Shown here one piece after another: positions 42,927 to 50,140 of a DNA stretch of 64,000 bases (its first letter is position 1; the number at the start of each line of letters is the position of its first letter). The notes below the pieces were generated by a model, which searched no databases, was not told where the DNA came from, and was given only the letters and a program-made list of their open reading frames with translations. A program made the position numbers and the translations under genes. Origin of the DNA: Mucilaginibacter gossypii (lineage in GTDB: Bacteria > Bacteroidota > Bacteroidia > Sphingobacteriales > Sphingobacteriaceae); assembly GCF_900100945.1 (NCBI RefSeq), contig NZ_FNCG01000002.1:291940-355939 (forward strand), read 5' to 3'.

Positions 42927-44636
42927 CTATATCAAAATACATTTACTTGTAGATGGTGTGCATATTGTCGTTAAGTTTCTCGCCCGAGTAACTCCCACCC
43001 TTAATAAATATCTTGACTGTTCTATTGCTCCTGGAGTAGGTTTATAAGGAACGATTGAGTGATATTTGTCTTCCCAAATTATCACCTCATCAAATTCTTT
43101 TCCTTTTGATTTGTGCAAGGTCATTACAAATATTCCATTATAACTACGATTACTCAATGAAAAATGTTCTTGCAGCAAAGCATCTTTAATCGCATTTTTC
43201 GCATTAGCATAGTGCTGATTTTGTCGCCAAGCTTCTGCAAGCCTTTCACCCAATAAAGCACCTTTGTTAAGCAATCGCAAATATTTGGAATCTTCAAATA
43301 TATCTTTCAAAACAGAATTTGTACAATGCTCCAAGAGTTTCCTTACTTTAAGCCAATCAGTTTGCGGAGTACCTGAATATTCTATTTTTTCGATTCCCTC
43401 TACTATGGTATTAATTTCATCTACTAATACAACACGAGTTTTACCTCTAACAGTACCAGTTTCCAAGTACGATTTTAAGAACTCTGCATTTTTTAAGTCT
43501 TCTTGTGTGATTTTGTCTTTTCTTCCTCGCAAATGGGATATGATATTACTGATAAAATCTTTTTTTCTTTCGTCAGGGGTATTTGGTTCCATTAACCCTG
43601 CAATAATCATCGCCGATAAGGACGGCCCAGATGGGTCAATCATTACTTCGTGGTAAAACTCAGGCAAGCGTGATGACTTCTTTGATAGATAGGAAGAAAT
43701 TGATAAGGTGGTTGCTTTGGTTTTTACTAAAACAGCAATCGACCAATCCCCATTTGGATTAGATGCTCTTAACCTTTTTAAGCTGTTTAGTAATGTATAT
43801 TTAACAGCCGACATTGGTTCGCCACCATCAAATGTATAGGGGGTGACTATTACATCTTTATATTTAACACCTTTATTTGCACCAGTTAAAAGATCATTAC
43901 CAAATTTGGTTATATCTTTTCCATTACTACGGTTGTTTTCATCACCAAAATCAAATTCAACAGGCTTAAAACAATCCTCAAACTCTTTAATTCTTTTAGG
44001 ATTGGCACCTCTAAAATCATAAATCCTTTGATATGGATCTGCTAATGCTATGATGGTGCTTTTTTTGCCCAAAAGTTTAATAAAATCCCATTCATGTGGG
44101 TCGGTATCTTGAAACTCATCTACAAAAATGTATGGGTAGGTGTCGCTGATTATATTACGGACTGATACAATTCTTTGTAAAATTTCTTTTGCTTTCTCAG
44201 CAAACAAATCGAATGTTAAAATACCTTCATCTACAAACATCGATGTGCATTTTGCTCTCCTTTGTTCTTCATCAAGGCCGAACAATAATGAAGCGGTTTC
44301 TGGAGGTGGTAGGAGCCTTATAAATCGATGTTTAACAATTAACCTACTATAGGTTTGAATAATTGACCAGGTAAATCCATGATATGTGTTGATTTCAAGG
44401 TGCTTAAAACTTTCATTGGGTATCATTGATTTTGCGCTTTCAATTACCCGACCAACAGTCGATCTCGCAAAACTTAAAAACAATATTTTTTGTCCTTTCA
44501 ATAATTTCCCATCTGATATTAGTTGCTGCGCTTTTAAAATACTTATTGTTGTCTTGCCGGCACCAGGGCCTCCTTTAACCATAAGATGCCCGTCTTCAAC
44601 CAATAACTGTTTTCTTTTTTCACAAAGTTTTATCAT
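42927..44636 (-). CDS. gajB: GajB-like UvrD/PcrA-type helicase of a Gabija defence system
   Basis: The 569-residue superfamily 1 protein has Walker A KGGPGAGKTT (residues 21-30), motif II VDEFQDTD and motif III ALADPYQRIYDFRGA. Late motifs are MTLHKSKGKEFDEVIIW and LLRVGVTRARNLTTI. It begins 10 bp after a GajA-like OLD-family nuclease gene on the same strand. The pair in this order is the Gabija anti-phage system, in which GajA and GajB assemble into one complex and degrade or nick DNA during infection. It is somewhat longer than the roughly 500-residue GajB of Bacillus. A stand-alone repair helicase is the alternative, but the partner gene argues against it. Confidence 0.87.
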   Translation of the reverse strand: MIKLCEKRKQLLVEDGHLMVKGGPGAGKTTISILKAQQLISDGKLLKGQKILFLSFARSTVGRVIESAKSMIPNESFKHLEINTYHGFTWSIIQTYSRLIVKHRFIRLLPPPETASLLFGLDEEQRRAKCTSMFVDEGILTFDLFAEKAKEILQRIVSVRNIISDTYPYIFVDEFQDTDPHEWDFIKLLGKKSTIIALADPYQRIYDFRGANPKRIKEFEDCFKPVEFDFGDENNRSNGKDITKFGNDLLTGANKGVKYKDVIVTPYTFDGGEPMSAVKYTLLNSLKRLRASNPNGDWSIAVLVKTKATTLSISSYLSKKSSRLPEFYHEVMIDPSGPSLSAMIIAGLMEPNTPDERKKDFISNIISHLRGRKDKITQEDLKNAEFLKSYLETGTVRGKTRVVLVDEINTIVEGIEKIEYSGTPQTDWLKVRKLLEHCTNSVLKDIFEDSKYLRLLNKGALLGERLAEAWRQNQHYANAKNAIKDALLQEHFSLSNRSYNGIFVMTLHKSKGKEFDEVIIWEDKYHSIVPYKPTPGAIEQSRYLLRVGVTRARNLTTICTPSTSKCILI

Positions 44637-44646
44637 CGACGCAATC

Positions 44647-46374
44647 TTAAATATCTATCTTGATTTTAATATCTTTAATAGTTTTACGCAATGTTATCGG
44701 GATTTCATTCACAGTACAATCACCTATCAAATCTGCTGCTGCGCCTGCACCCTTCGCCCATTTGAGATAGTCACCTATAGACTTTTTTATTTCATCATCA
44801 GTTGAAGTCTTTAGAGGTTTAACAGTTGATAAATGACTTGGCCATGAACCCTCCTTAGTGAGTTTAAGGGCGAATTTTTTAAGGGCGGCGGAATCGGTTT
44901 CTTCGATTATTAATTTTTCAAATCCTTTGTACGGTATCTCATAAGCATAATCCACATTCGCAACAATTTTTTCTTTATGCTCATCTGTTTGCTTATCGAA
45001 AACTGCTAATACGATTTTTTTTAACCCCCTAAAATATTCGCCATAAATAGGAACTGAACTTTCGGAAGCGGCGTCAAATACTGCTACACCCAAAGCCTCA
45101 AATGACAAATATTTGTCAGGATTTATTTCTTCCAGTCTTTTAGCGGCAGCAGAATAACTGGTGGCTTCAGTATTACCTTCTGTAATTAAAACTCTTTTAG
45201 CCAACAAAGCTTCTGCGAAGCGTAATCGAAATTCCGACCGGTAAGATTTTGGCTTTATAATGGAAGGCAAATCAACTGATTTACTGAACACAATTCCTTT
45301 TTCTCGATTGATAAGGCAAATACTTTCAGGAGTAAATTCTTCTAATACAAAAGGGGAATGCGAAGTAAATATAGCTTGGTTAGTTTTTTTGCGAATTATG
45401 TTTACTATCCGTTTTTGTGTATATGGAGGAATTGCAATTTCAGGTTCCTCCATTGCAAAAATTACTGTATCTTTCATTTCGGCAATCATTGAAAGTAAGG
45501 CAAGAACCATAGTATTAACAGTACCTGTTCCCTGATGATGAAACGGAGCATAGTAATCATCAGTTCCCGTTGACATAAAAACTGTTAGAGTTTTACGCAG
45601 ACTTTCCCGAGTAAGATCTGTTACTTTGAGATGTGGTTCTGATCCCCAGTCAGCAGGAACAAATTCCTTTAATGCCTCCTGTACACCATCTAATACTTCT
45701 TTAACGCCAATGGTAGGGTCTGTTGCAACAGTGGTTACTCGCAATTTTTGGAGTACATCCTCCCACATTTTAGGTCTAAGTTCACGTATTTTAAGAATTA
45801 TGTCTAACAAAGACCCCCTTTCAAGGCTTAATGCCCTTGAGCCTGTACGTAAAGCTCGCAAGTATAAAAATCCGCAATCTCGTTTATCTTTTTTTCCAAA
45901 ACTGGCAAAAGTTAAATTTTCTCTTTCGGGGTGACAGAAAAAAGTTTCTCCAGCAAAATCATCTTCTTCCGAATCGTAATAACCTTTGAAGGCTACTCTT
46001 AATGCTTCAACAACGTGTTCTTCATCTACAACTTCACCGGGAGGCTCTTCAATTAGTTTATCTTCCTCTGTATCCCAAAATTCAAGATGGTTTTTGAATT
46101 TCCGTACTTGCTCAGCGTTTAAGCCGGTAATTACAATTTCTATGAAAATATTTACAGGGGTTTCTCCAATAAGATATTCCCCATTGTAAAAGTCATGTTC
46201 GTCAACTACAGGTGTACGATAAAGCCTGTCTGGGCCAAGAACCAAATCCATAGCTTCAAGAATGGTAGACTTACCCGCATTATTATCTCCAATAAAAACT
46301 GTATGCCCTTTTAAAATTATATCTGCTTTACGTATTCCTCGAAAATTTTGAATTTTAATTGATGTGATTTGCAT
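44647..46374 (-). CDS. gajA: GajA-like OLD-family ATPase/TOPRIM nuclease of a Gabija defence system
   Basis: The 575-residue protein starts with an SMC-like ATPase head (ITSIKIQNFRGIRKADIILKG, Walker A GDNNAGKST at 29-37). A second ATPase half follows (VNTMVLALLSMIAEMKDTVIFAMEEPEIAIPP, Walker B EEPE, and IFTSHSPFVLEE). A TOPRIM domain begins near residue 395 (RVLITEGNTEATSY with Glu399, later AVFDKQTDEHK). This is the OLD class found in Gabija GajA, and the length equals the roughly 578 residues of the Bacillus protein. GajA senses nucleotide depletion and cuts DNA. The helicase partner follows at once. It is cargo of the conjugative element and more AT-rich than chromosomal genes. Confidence 0.88.
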   Translation of the reverse strand: MQITSIKIQNFRGIRKADIILKGHTVFIGDNNAGKSTILEAMDLVLGPDRLYRTPVVDEHDFYNGEYLIGETPVNIFIEIVITGLNAEQVRKFKNHLEFWDTEEDKLIEEPPGEVVDEEHVVEALRVAFKGYYDSEEDDFAGETFFCHPERENLTFASFGKKDKRDCGFLYLRALRTGSRALSLERGSLLDIILKIRELRPKMWEDVLQKLRVTTVATDPTIGVKEVLDGVQEALKEFVPADWGSEPHLKVTDLTRESLRKTLTVFMSTGTDDYYAPFHHQGTGTVNTMVLALLSMIAEMKDTVIFAMEEPEIAIPPYTQKRIVNIIRKKTNQAIFTSHSPFVLEEFTPESICLINREKGIVFSKSVDLPSIIKPKSYRSEFRLRFAEALLAKRVLITEGNTEATSYSAAAKRLEEINPDKYLSFEALGVAVFDAASESSVPIYGEYFRGLKKIVLAVFDKQTDEHKEKIVANVDYAYEIPYKGFEKLIIEETDSAALKKFALKLTKEGSWPSHLSTVKPLKTSTDDEIKKSIGDYLKWAKGAGAAADLIGDCTVNEIPITLRKTIKDIKIKIDI

Positions 46375-46452
46375 GTAGGCAACGATGGATAGGTGAAATT
46401 ATAATTATAAAAATACCTATTATTTGATGGATATTCCTGTATAACCTTTAAT

Positions 46453-46495
46453 AAAAAACACCTACCTCATACATGAGGTGTGAAAAATCTATTTT
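46453..46495 (+). promoter_or_regulatory. 43-bp conserved element, copy 1 (before the HTH/par/mob block)
   Basis: The element has an 18-nt part (six A then CACCTACCTCAT) identical to that at 53465-53482. A variable 6-nt centre follows, then GTGTGAA-AAT-TATTTT. ACACC (46458-46462) and GGTGT (46477-46481) can pair, so it may form a hairpin. It ends 35 bp before the ATG at 46531. The second copy lies at almost the same distance from the first tra gene. Confidence 0.65.
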
Positions 46496-46530
46496 TTTCC
46501 TTTTCAGCTTTGCTCCATAAAATATTGATT

Positions 46531-46848
46531 ATGGAAAAAGCTATTTCACATTTCGATAAACACGGAAAGATGTTCCGCGACCAACTTATTACAGTTGGCG
46601 ACCTTTTAGAATTTAAAGACCTTTTGCTATCAGATATAAAATCTATGCTTAAAGACCAGGTTAGCGGTAAAACCAAAAAATGGTTAAAAGCTATGGAGGT
46701 CCGTAAGATGCTAAATATATCACATGGCAAGCTACAGGCTTTGCGAGATAACGGCAAAATCCCCTTTACCAAATTAGGCAAAGTCACTTATTACGATGCC
46801 GACAAAATAGAAGGGCTAATGGAAACAGCAACCGTCGTTAAATTCTAA
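46531..46848 (+). CDS. Helix-turn-helix protein (excisionase-like HTH_17 type)
   Basis: The protein has 105 residues when started at the ATG at 46531. A longer frame from 46480 would run into the conserved element at 46453-46495 and is rejected. The C-terminal half is a MerR/excisionase-like winged helix: KWLKAMEVRKMLNISHGKLQALRDNGKIPFTKLGKVTYYDADKIEGLM. The N-terminal part (FRDQLITVGDLLEFKDLLLSDIKSMLKD) is helical and probably dimerises. In Bacteroidetes elements such genes act as excision or transfer regulators. It is the first gene of the block with the 111-aa protein and parA. Confidence 0.82.
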   Translation: MEKAISHFDKHGKMFRDQLITVGDLLEFKDLLLSDIKSMLKDQVSGKTKKWLKAMEVRKMLNISHGKLQALRDNGKIPFTKLGKVTYYDADKIEGLMETATVVKF

Positions 46849-46850
46849 TT

Positions 46851-47186
46851 ATGCAAAAGCGCAGGGCTAAGCGACGCGTTATTCAGCAGCAGGAATTGAT
46901 TGCTGTTTTTGATGACATTTTGGCTTATTCTACCAATAAGGGAATGGGCTATCAAATACCGCCGCTCATCGGCCATGTGGCAATTTATTTCGATCAGCAA
47001 AGTATGGCTTTGCCGGATGCCCAAAGATTTTTTCAGCATCACGAAAATATGGAATGGAAGACCGTTACGGGCAGGCCGCAAAAAAACTGGAAAGTTTTAG
47101 CAAAGGATTGGATTTACAACACTGTTCAGCAAACAAAATTATTGGAACGCAAGGAGGCAAAACGCGTGGCGTTCCCCGATACATAA
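46851..47186 (+). CDS. Hypothetical element-encoded protein
   Basis: I do not recognise this 111-residue basic protein. It starts two bases after the HTH gene stop, so it is translationally coupled to it. It begins MQKRRAKRRVIQQQELIAVFDD, contains no signal or membrane segment, and ends with a lysine/arginine-rich stretch (LLERKEAKRVAFPDT). The middle part (MGYQIPPLIGHVAIYFDQQSMALPDAQRFFQHHENMEWKTVTG) might bind DNA or a partner. The stop codon overlaps the first site of the AT-rich array in front of parA. Confidence 0.72.
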   Translation: MQKRRAKRRVIQQQELIAVFDDILAYSTNKGMGYQIPPLIGHVAIYFDQQSMALPDAQRFFQHHENMEWKTVTGRPQKNWKVLAKDWIYNTVQQTKLLERKEAKRVAFPDT

Positions 47187-47202
47187 TTACAGGTTACTGT
47201 AT

Positions 47203-47357
47203 TTACAGCAATATGTAATTATAGAATTATGTAATTGTAGAAGACTGCAATTGTGGAAGTACAGGCTTACAGCAATATGTATTTACAATACCTCTGCAAT
47301 TAAAGAAATATGTATTTAAAGATTTACAGCATTATGCAATTACAGCATTATGTATTT
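47203..47357. repeat. Iterated AT-rich array upstream of parA (centromere- or iteron-like)
   Basis: Four 18-nt copies of TTACAGCA(A/T)TATG(T/C)A(A/T)TT occur at 47203-47220, 47267-47284, 47324-47341 and 47340-47357. The core AATTATGTAATT appears again at 47225-47236 and AATATGTATTT at 47307-47317. Reverse-orientation cores stand at 47180-47188 and 47370-47379. The array fills the 194-bp gap before parA. A similar core recurs at 42857-42878, 47987-48010 and 52442-52457 (TTACAGCGATGTAATT). Confidence 0.7.
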
Positions 47358-47380
47358 ATAACAATTTAGAATTACATAAA

Positions 47381-47986
47381 ATGGGAAAGATCATCACGGT
47401 AGCCCACCAAAAAGGGGGCGTAGGAAAAAGCACACTCGCAATGAATTTAGCAGTGTGTTTTCAGGATCAACTAAACGTTGCTTTGGTTGATACGGATTTA
47501 CAGGGTAGCCTCTTTCAGATTAAAGAGGAACTACCTGGCCTGGCAGTTGTCGGTAACGAACAGTTGCAGGAAATCAAAAGGTTAGATTACGACCTGATTA
47601 TAGTTGATACCCCGCCTTATCTGTCGAACAAACTACCGGAACTGTTCAGTCTTTCGGATTTTATATTGATACCTACTAAAGCAGGCTTTTTTGATGTAAT
47701 GGCTATCCGGTCAACCATCGCCTTAGTAAAGGATGCGCAGGTGAAAAAGCCCGACATACAAGCTGGCATTGTAATGAATATGATTAAACCCCGCTCAGGC
47801 ATAACTAAGGAGGTAAGCGGCCTTTTAGAAAGCATGGAAACCCCTGTTTTGGAAACTATGATACATGACCGGGTGAGCATTGCAAGGTCGTCTATCACCG
47901 CAGGGGTGTTACAAGGAAGCGATATCAAAGCGATAGAGGAAATTACATCCTTAGCGGAAGAGATCGTTAACCGCATCAGTGCATAA
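47381..47986 (+). CDS. parA: ParA-family ATPase of the conjugative element
   Basis: The 201-residue protein has the deviant Walker A KGGVGKST at residues 11-18. VALVDTDLQGSLFQI and LIIVDTPPYLS follow, and then the switch region IPTKAGFFDVMAI. Short ParA proteins of this size act with a small DNA-binding partner to place or stabilise DNA; Bacteroidetes conjugative elements carry one beside the mob genes, often labelled TraA. The iterated sites at 47203-47357 directly upstream are likely the DNA target or the operator. The likely partner is the 86-residue protein downstream. Placement of the circular excised element is the expected role. Confidence 0.92.
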   Translation: MGKIITVAHQKGGVGKSTLAMNLAVCFQDQLNVALVDTDLQGSLFQIKEELPGLAVVGNEQLQEIKRLDYDLIIVDTPPYLSNKLPELFSLSDFILIPTKAGFFDVMAIRSTIALVKDAQVKKPDIQAGIVMNMIKPRSGITKEVSGLLESMETPVLETMIHDRVSIARSSITAGVLQGSDIKAIEEITSLAEEIVNRISA

Positions 47987-48010
47987 TTACATAAATACAT
48001 ATTTATGTAA
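47987..48010. promoter_or_regulatory. Perfect TTACATAAAT palindrome after parA
   Basis: TTACATAAAT (47987-47996) and ATTTATGTAA (48001-48010) are exact reverse complements around ACAT. The core resembles the parA upstream array, so a binding site for the same protein is likely. It lies in the 71-bp gap before the next gene. Confidence 0.55.
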
Positions 48011-48057
48011 TCGTCAAAAATCTCTTGAATAACGATGTACTAAAAGAAAGATTTACA

Positions 48058-48318
48058 ATGACAGATTATAAAGACAAACTCGGCGGTTTAGCGGACAAAC
48101 TTAAAAAGGATACGCCCAAAACGCCCATACAGGAAGTTCACCCGATCAGGCAAAGTGCCGCATTAAAAGAGGAAGAGGCGCAGTTAAATGTGTGGATTCC
48201 AAAGGCGCTTTTAAAGCGCATGAAATCCTACGGGGTGGAGTACGATACATCTTTAAAAGACATCAGTGTCGATGCTTTAAAATTCTTTTTAGATACCAAA
48301 TTGAAGAAGTCAACATGA
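48058..48318 (+). CDS. Small probable DNA-binding partner of ParA
   Basis: This 86-residue protein starts at the ATG at 48058 rather than an upstream TTG at 48025. The N-terminal half is charged and probably disordered (MTDYKDKLGGLADKLKKDTPKTPIQ). The C-terminal half, QLNVWIPKALLKRMKSYGVEYDTSLKDISVDALKFFLDT, has the strand-helix-helix outline of a ribbon-helix-helix protein. Such proteins serve as ParB-like centromere binders with small ParA ATPases. It follows parA by 71 bp. Function is inferred from fold outline and position. Confidence 0.72.
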   Translation: MTDYKDKLGGLADKLKKDTPKTPIQEVHPIRQSAALKEEEAQLNVWIPKALLKRMKSYGVEYDTSLKDISVDALKFFLDTKLKKST

Positions 48319-48389
48319 TACAGGTCTTAAAGGAATGCTGGCAGGTTAAAGAAGTTTTAAGGGATGAGATTGCCTCTTAATAGCAATCA

Positions 48390-48424
48390 GCAAGATAAAC
48401 GTTTGTCGGACAAACGGATCTTGC
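48390..48424. other. Candidate origin of transfer (oriT), large palindrome before mob genes
   Basis: The 35-nt sequence has outer arms GCAAGAT (48390-48396) and ATCTTGC (48418-48424). Inner arms CGTTTGTC (48400-48407) and GACAAACG (48409-48416) surround one base. It lies 72 bp before the MobB-like gene and 449 bp before the relaxase start. GC-rich CCCC/GGGG sequence follows it at 48424-48452. A palindrome directly upstream of an auxiliary mob gene and the relaxase is the usual oriT layout. The nick site itself is not identified. Confidence 0.55.
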
Positions 48425-48456
48425 CCCTTCCTTCCGAAGTCTGTCGGGGGTAGGGT

Positions 48457-48482
48457 AAAAATCCTCCAGGGTCGGATTTTTT
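48457..48482 (+). terminator. Terminator-like hairpin between oriT candidate and mobB
   Basis: AAAAATCC (48457-48464) and GGATTTTT (48474-48481) form an 8-bp stem with a nine-base loop, and the right arm ends in six T. It could separate the par transcript from the mob genes, or be part of the oriT structure. Confidence 0.5.
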
Positions 48483-48495
48483 AAAGATTACAGAA

Positions 48496-48918
48496 ATGGA
48501 AAACGAAGAAGAAAACAGGGAGCGCAAAGTAACCACGAGGTTTAAGCCCAATGAATTTAAAGTACTTGATACCCGCTTTAAGAAAACAAGATTTTTAAAA
48601 ATGAGCGAGTACATCAGGTGCGTTTTGCTTGAAAGACCGATCACGGTAAATTACCGGGATAAGTCAATGGATGAAATGCTGGAAGAATTGGCATTGCTCC
48701 GAAAAGAGTTAAATGCAATCGGCAATAATCTTAACCAGGCAGTTCGACAAATCAATAGTGCGCACGGAAATGCGGATAACCGCTTATGGTTAAATCTGCT
48801 TTCCATCATTGGCAGTAAGGTCGATCCGGCCATCGGTCAGATCAAAGAACGTATGCAAAACTTTTCAGAAATATGGTCGCAAAAATTAAAACCGGGAGAA
48901 GCATCAGCGGTGCAATAA
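48496..48918 (+). CDS. mobB: Mobilisation accessory protein (MobB/MobC-like)
   Basis: The 140-residue protein begins with an acidic tail and a ribbon-helix-helix-like segment (KVTTRFKPNEFKVLDTRFKKTRFLKMSEYIRCVLLERP). The motif LRKELNAIGNNLNQAVRQIN follows, which is the hallmark of MobC-type relaxosome proteins. It binds oriT and helps the relaxase to nick. Its end overlaps the relaxase start by 46 bp, an unusually long overlap that indicates tight coupling. The oriT candidate lies just upstream. Confidence 0.9.
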   Translation: MENEEENRERKVTTRFKPNEFKVLDTRFKKTRFLKMSEYIRCVLLERPITVNYRDKSMDEMLEELALLRKELNAIGNNLNQAVRQINSAHGNADNRLWLNLLSIIGSKVDPAIGQIKERMQNFSEIWSQKLKPGEASAVQ

Positions 48919-50129
48919 ACTACAATGAACATAAAGTAAGGCAGGGCAAAGCAGAGTTGATTTCAGCACAAGGTTACCTGAAAGATCCGGTCAATTTAAC
49001 GTTCAATGATAAGCTTCAAAGATTGACCGATCTTACCAATCGAAATGAGCGAACGCTCGTGAATACGCTGCATGTTTCTTTAAATTTTGCCGTGAGCGAA
49101 AACTTGGAGCAAGGCGTTCTTCAGCAAATTGCCGATGATTATATGGATGGTTTAGGTTTTGGCAAACAGCCCTATTTGGTTTATCAGCACCATGATGCAG
49201 GACACCCTCACCTGCATATCGTAACGACCAATATTGAGCCGGACGGTAAACGTATAAGTTTTCATTTACTGGCAAACAGGGCTTCTGAAAGTTCGAGAAA
49301 ACAGGTTGAATTAAATTACAATCTGGTAAAGGCAGAAGAGCAGGGTAAACAGCAAAATGTAATCAGCAGGCCATTGGAACAGGTGAATTATGGCAAGTCA
49401 GAACTTAAAAGGTCGATCACCAATGTGGTGAATGAAGTGGTAAAAGCGTACAAGTTCACAAGTATTCCCGAACTAAACGCGGTACTAAATCAATACAATA
49501 TTACCGCTGATCGGGGTTCTAAGGATTCAAGAATGTATGAAAAAAACGGGTTGGTTTATTGGATACTTGATGAAAAAGGCAACAAACTTGGGGTTCCGAT
49601 CAAGGCCAGCAGCATCTACGGAAAGCCAACTTTAAAGGCACTTGAAGACCGTTTTAGATTAAATGAGGTGTTGCGCAAACCCCTGAACGAGCAATTAAAA
49701 TCAAAAGTTGATAAAGCATTAGCAACGCCGATCTCTAAAATGACGTTTCAAAAAAAGTTAAAAGAGGACGGTATTCAAGTCATTTTTCGGCAGAACGAAG
49801 AAGGCCGTTTATACGGGATAACGTTTGTAGATCATGGGTCAAAATCGGTGTTTAACGGGAGCGATTTAGGCAAAAATTATAGTGCTGCCACATTAATAAA
49901 TTGGTTTAAAAAGGATGAGGTCAACCATAACCAAACAGTTTCCAAAAAGGAAAATAACATCGCACAGGCTCCAAAAAATACTGACAATATTTCAGCATCG
50001 AATACGGCCGGCAGCAATGGTGATTCGCTGCTTAATATATTATTCAAAGAAGAACAACAAGACATGGCAGCTATCGGCAGGCTGCAACAGAATAAGCGCA
50101 AGAAAAAAAGAAAAGGACACTCACTTTAA
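48873..50129 (+). CDS. mobA: Relaxase/mobilisation nuclease
   Basis: The 418-residue enzyme cuts one strand at oriT and stays bound to its 5' end during transfer. A tyrosine early in the protein (Y17 in AINYNEHK) is the likely nucleophile. The metal-binding histidines stand in YQHHDAGHPHLHIV (H107, H111, H113, H115), the classical relaxase motif of the MobA/VirD2 family. The C-terminal half contains helices and ends in a very basic tail (QQNKRKKKRKGHSL). The ATG at 48873 is chosen because the conserved tyrosine region begins right after it. The coupling protein gene follows after 11 bp. Confidence 0.94.
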   Translation: MVAKIKTGRSISGAINYNEHKVRQGKAELISAQGYLKDPVNLTFNDKLQRLTDLTNRNERTLVNTLHVSLNFAVSENLEQGVLQQIADDYMDGLGFGKQPYLVYQHHDAGHPHLHIVTTNIEPDGKRISFHLLANRASESSRKQVELNYNLVKAEEQGKQQNVISRPLEQVNYGKSELKRSITNVVNEVVKAYKFTSIPELNAVLNQYNITADRGSKDSRMYEKNGLVYWILDEKGNKLGVPIKASSIYGKPTLKALEDRFRLNEVLRKPLNEQLKSKVDKALATPISKMTFQKKLKEDGIQVIFRQNEEGRLYGITFVDHGSKSVFNGSDLGKNYSAATLINWFKKDEVNHNQTVSKKENNIAQAPKNTDNISASNTAGSNGDSLLNILFKEEQQDMAAIGRLQQNKRKKKRKGHSL

Positions 50130-50140
50130 AATATATTATC

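Noticed and set aside
44386..44805. Plus-strand open frame across the junction of gajA and gajB
   Set aside because: It spans two well-supported minus-strand genes and has no family features, only hydrophobic antisense composition.
46467..46787. Minus-strand open frame opposite the HTH gene
   Set aside because: The HTH protein on the plus strand has clear domain motifs and follows the conserved element; the opposite frame has no recognisable protein.
47180..47380. Short regular repeats that might suggest a CRISPR array
   Set aside because: The units are only 18 nt, irregularly spaced, AT-rich, partly overlapping and in both orientations, and no cas gene is near. A protein-binding array fits better.
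48315..48380. 21-residue frame overlapping the end of the 86-residue par partner gene by ATGA
   Set aside because: It is very short, has no recognisable feature, and lies just before the oriT candidate, so chance coding is more likely.
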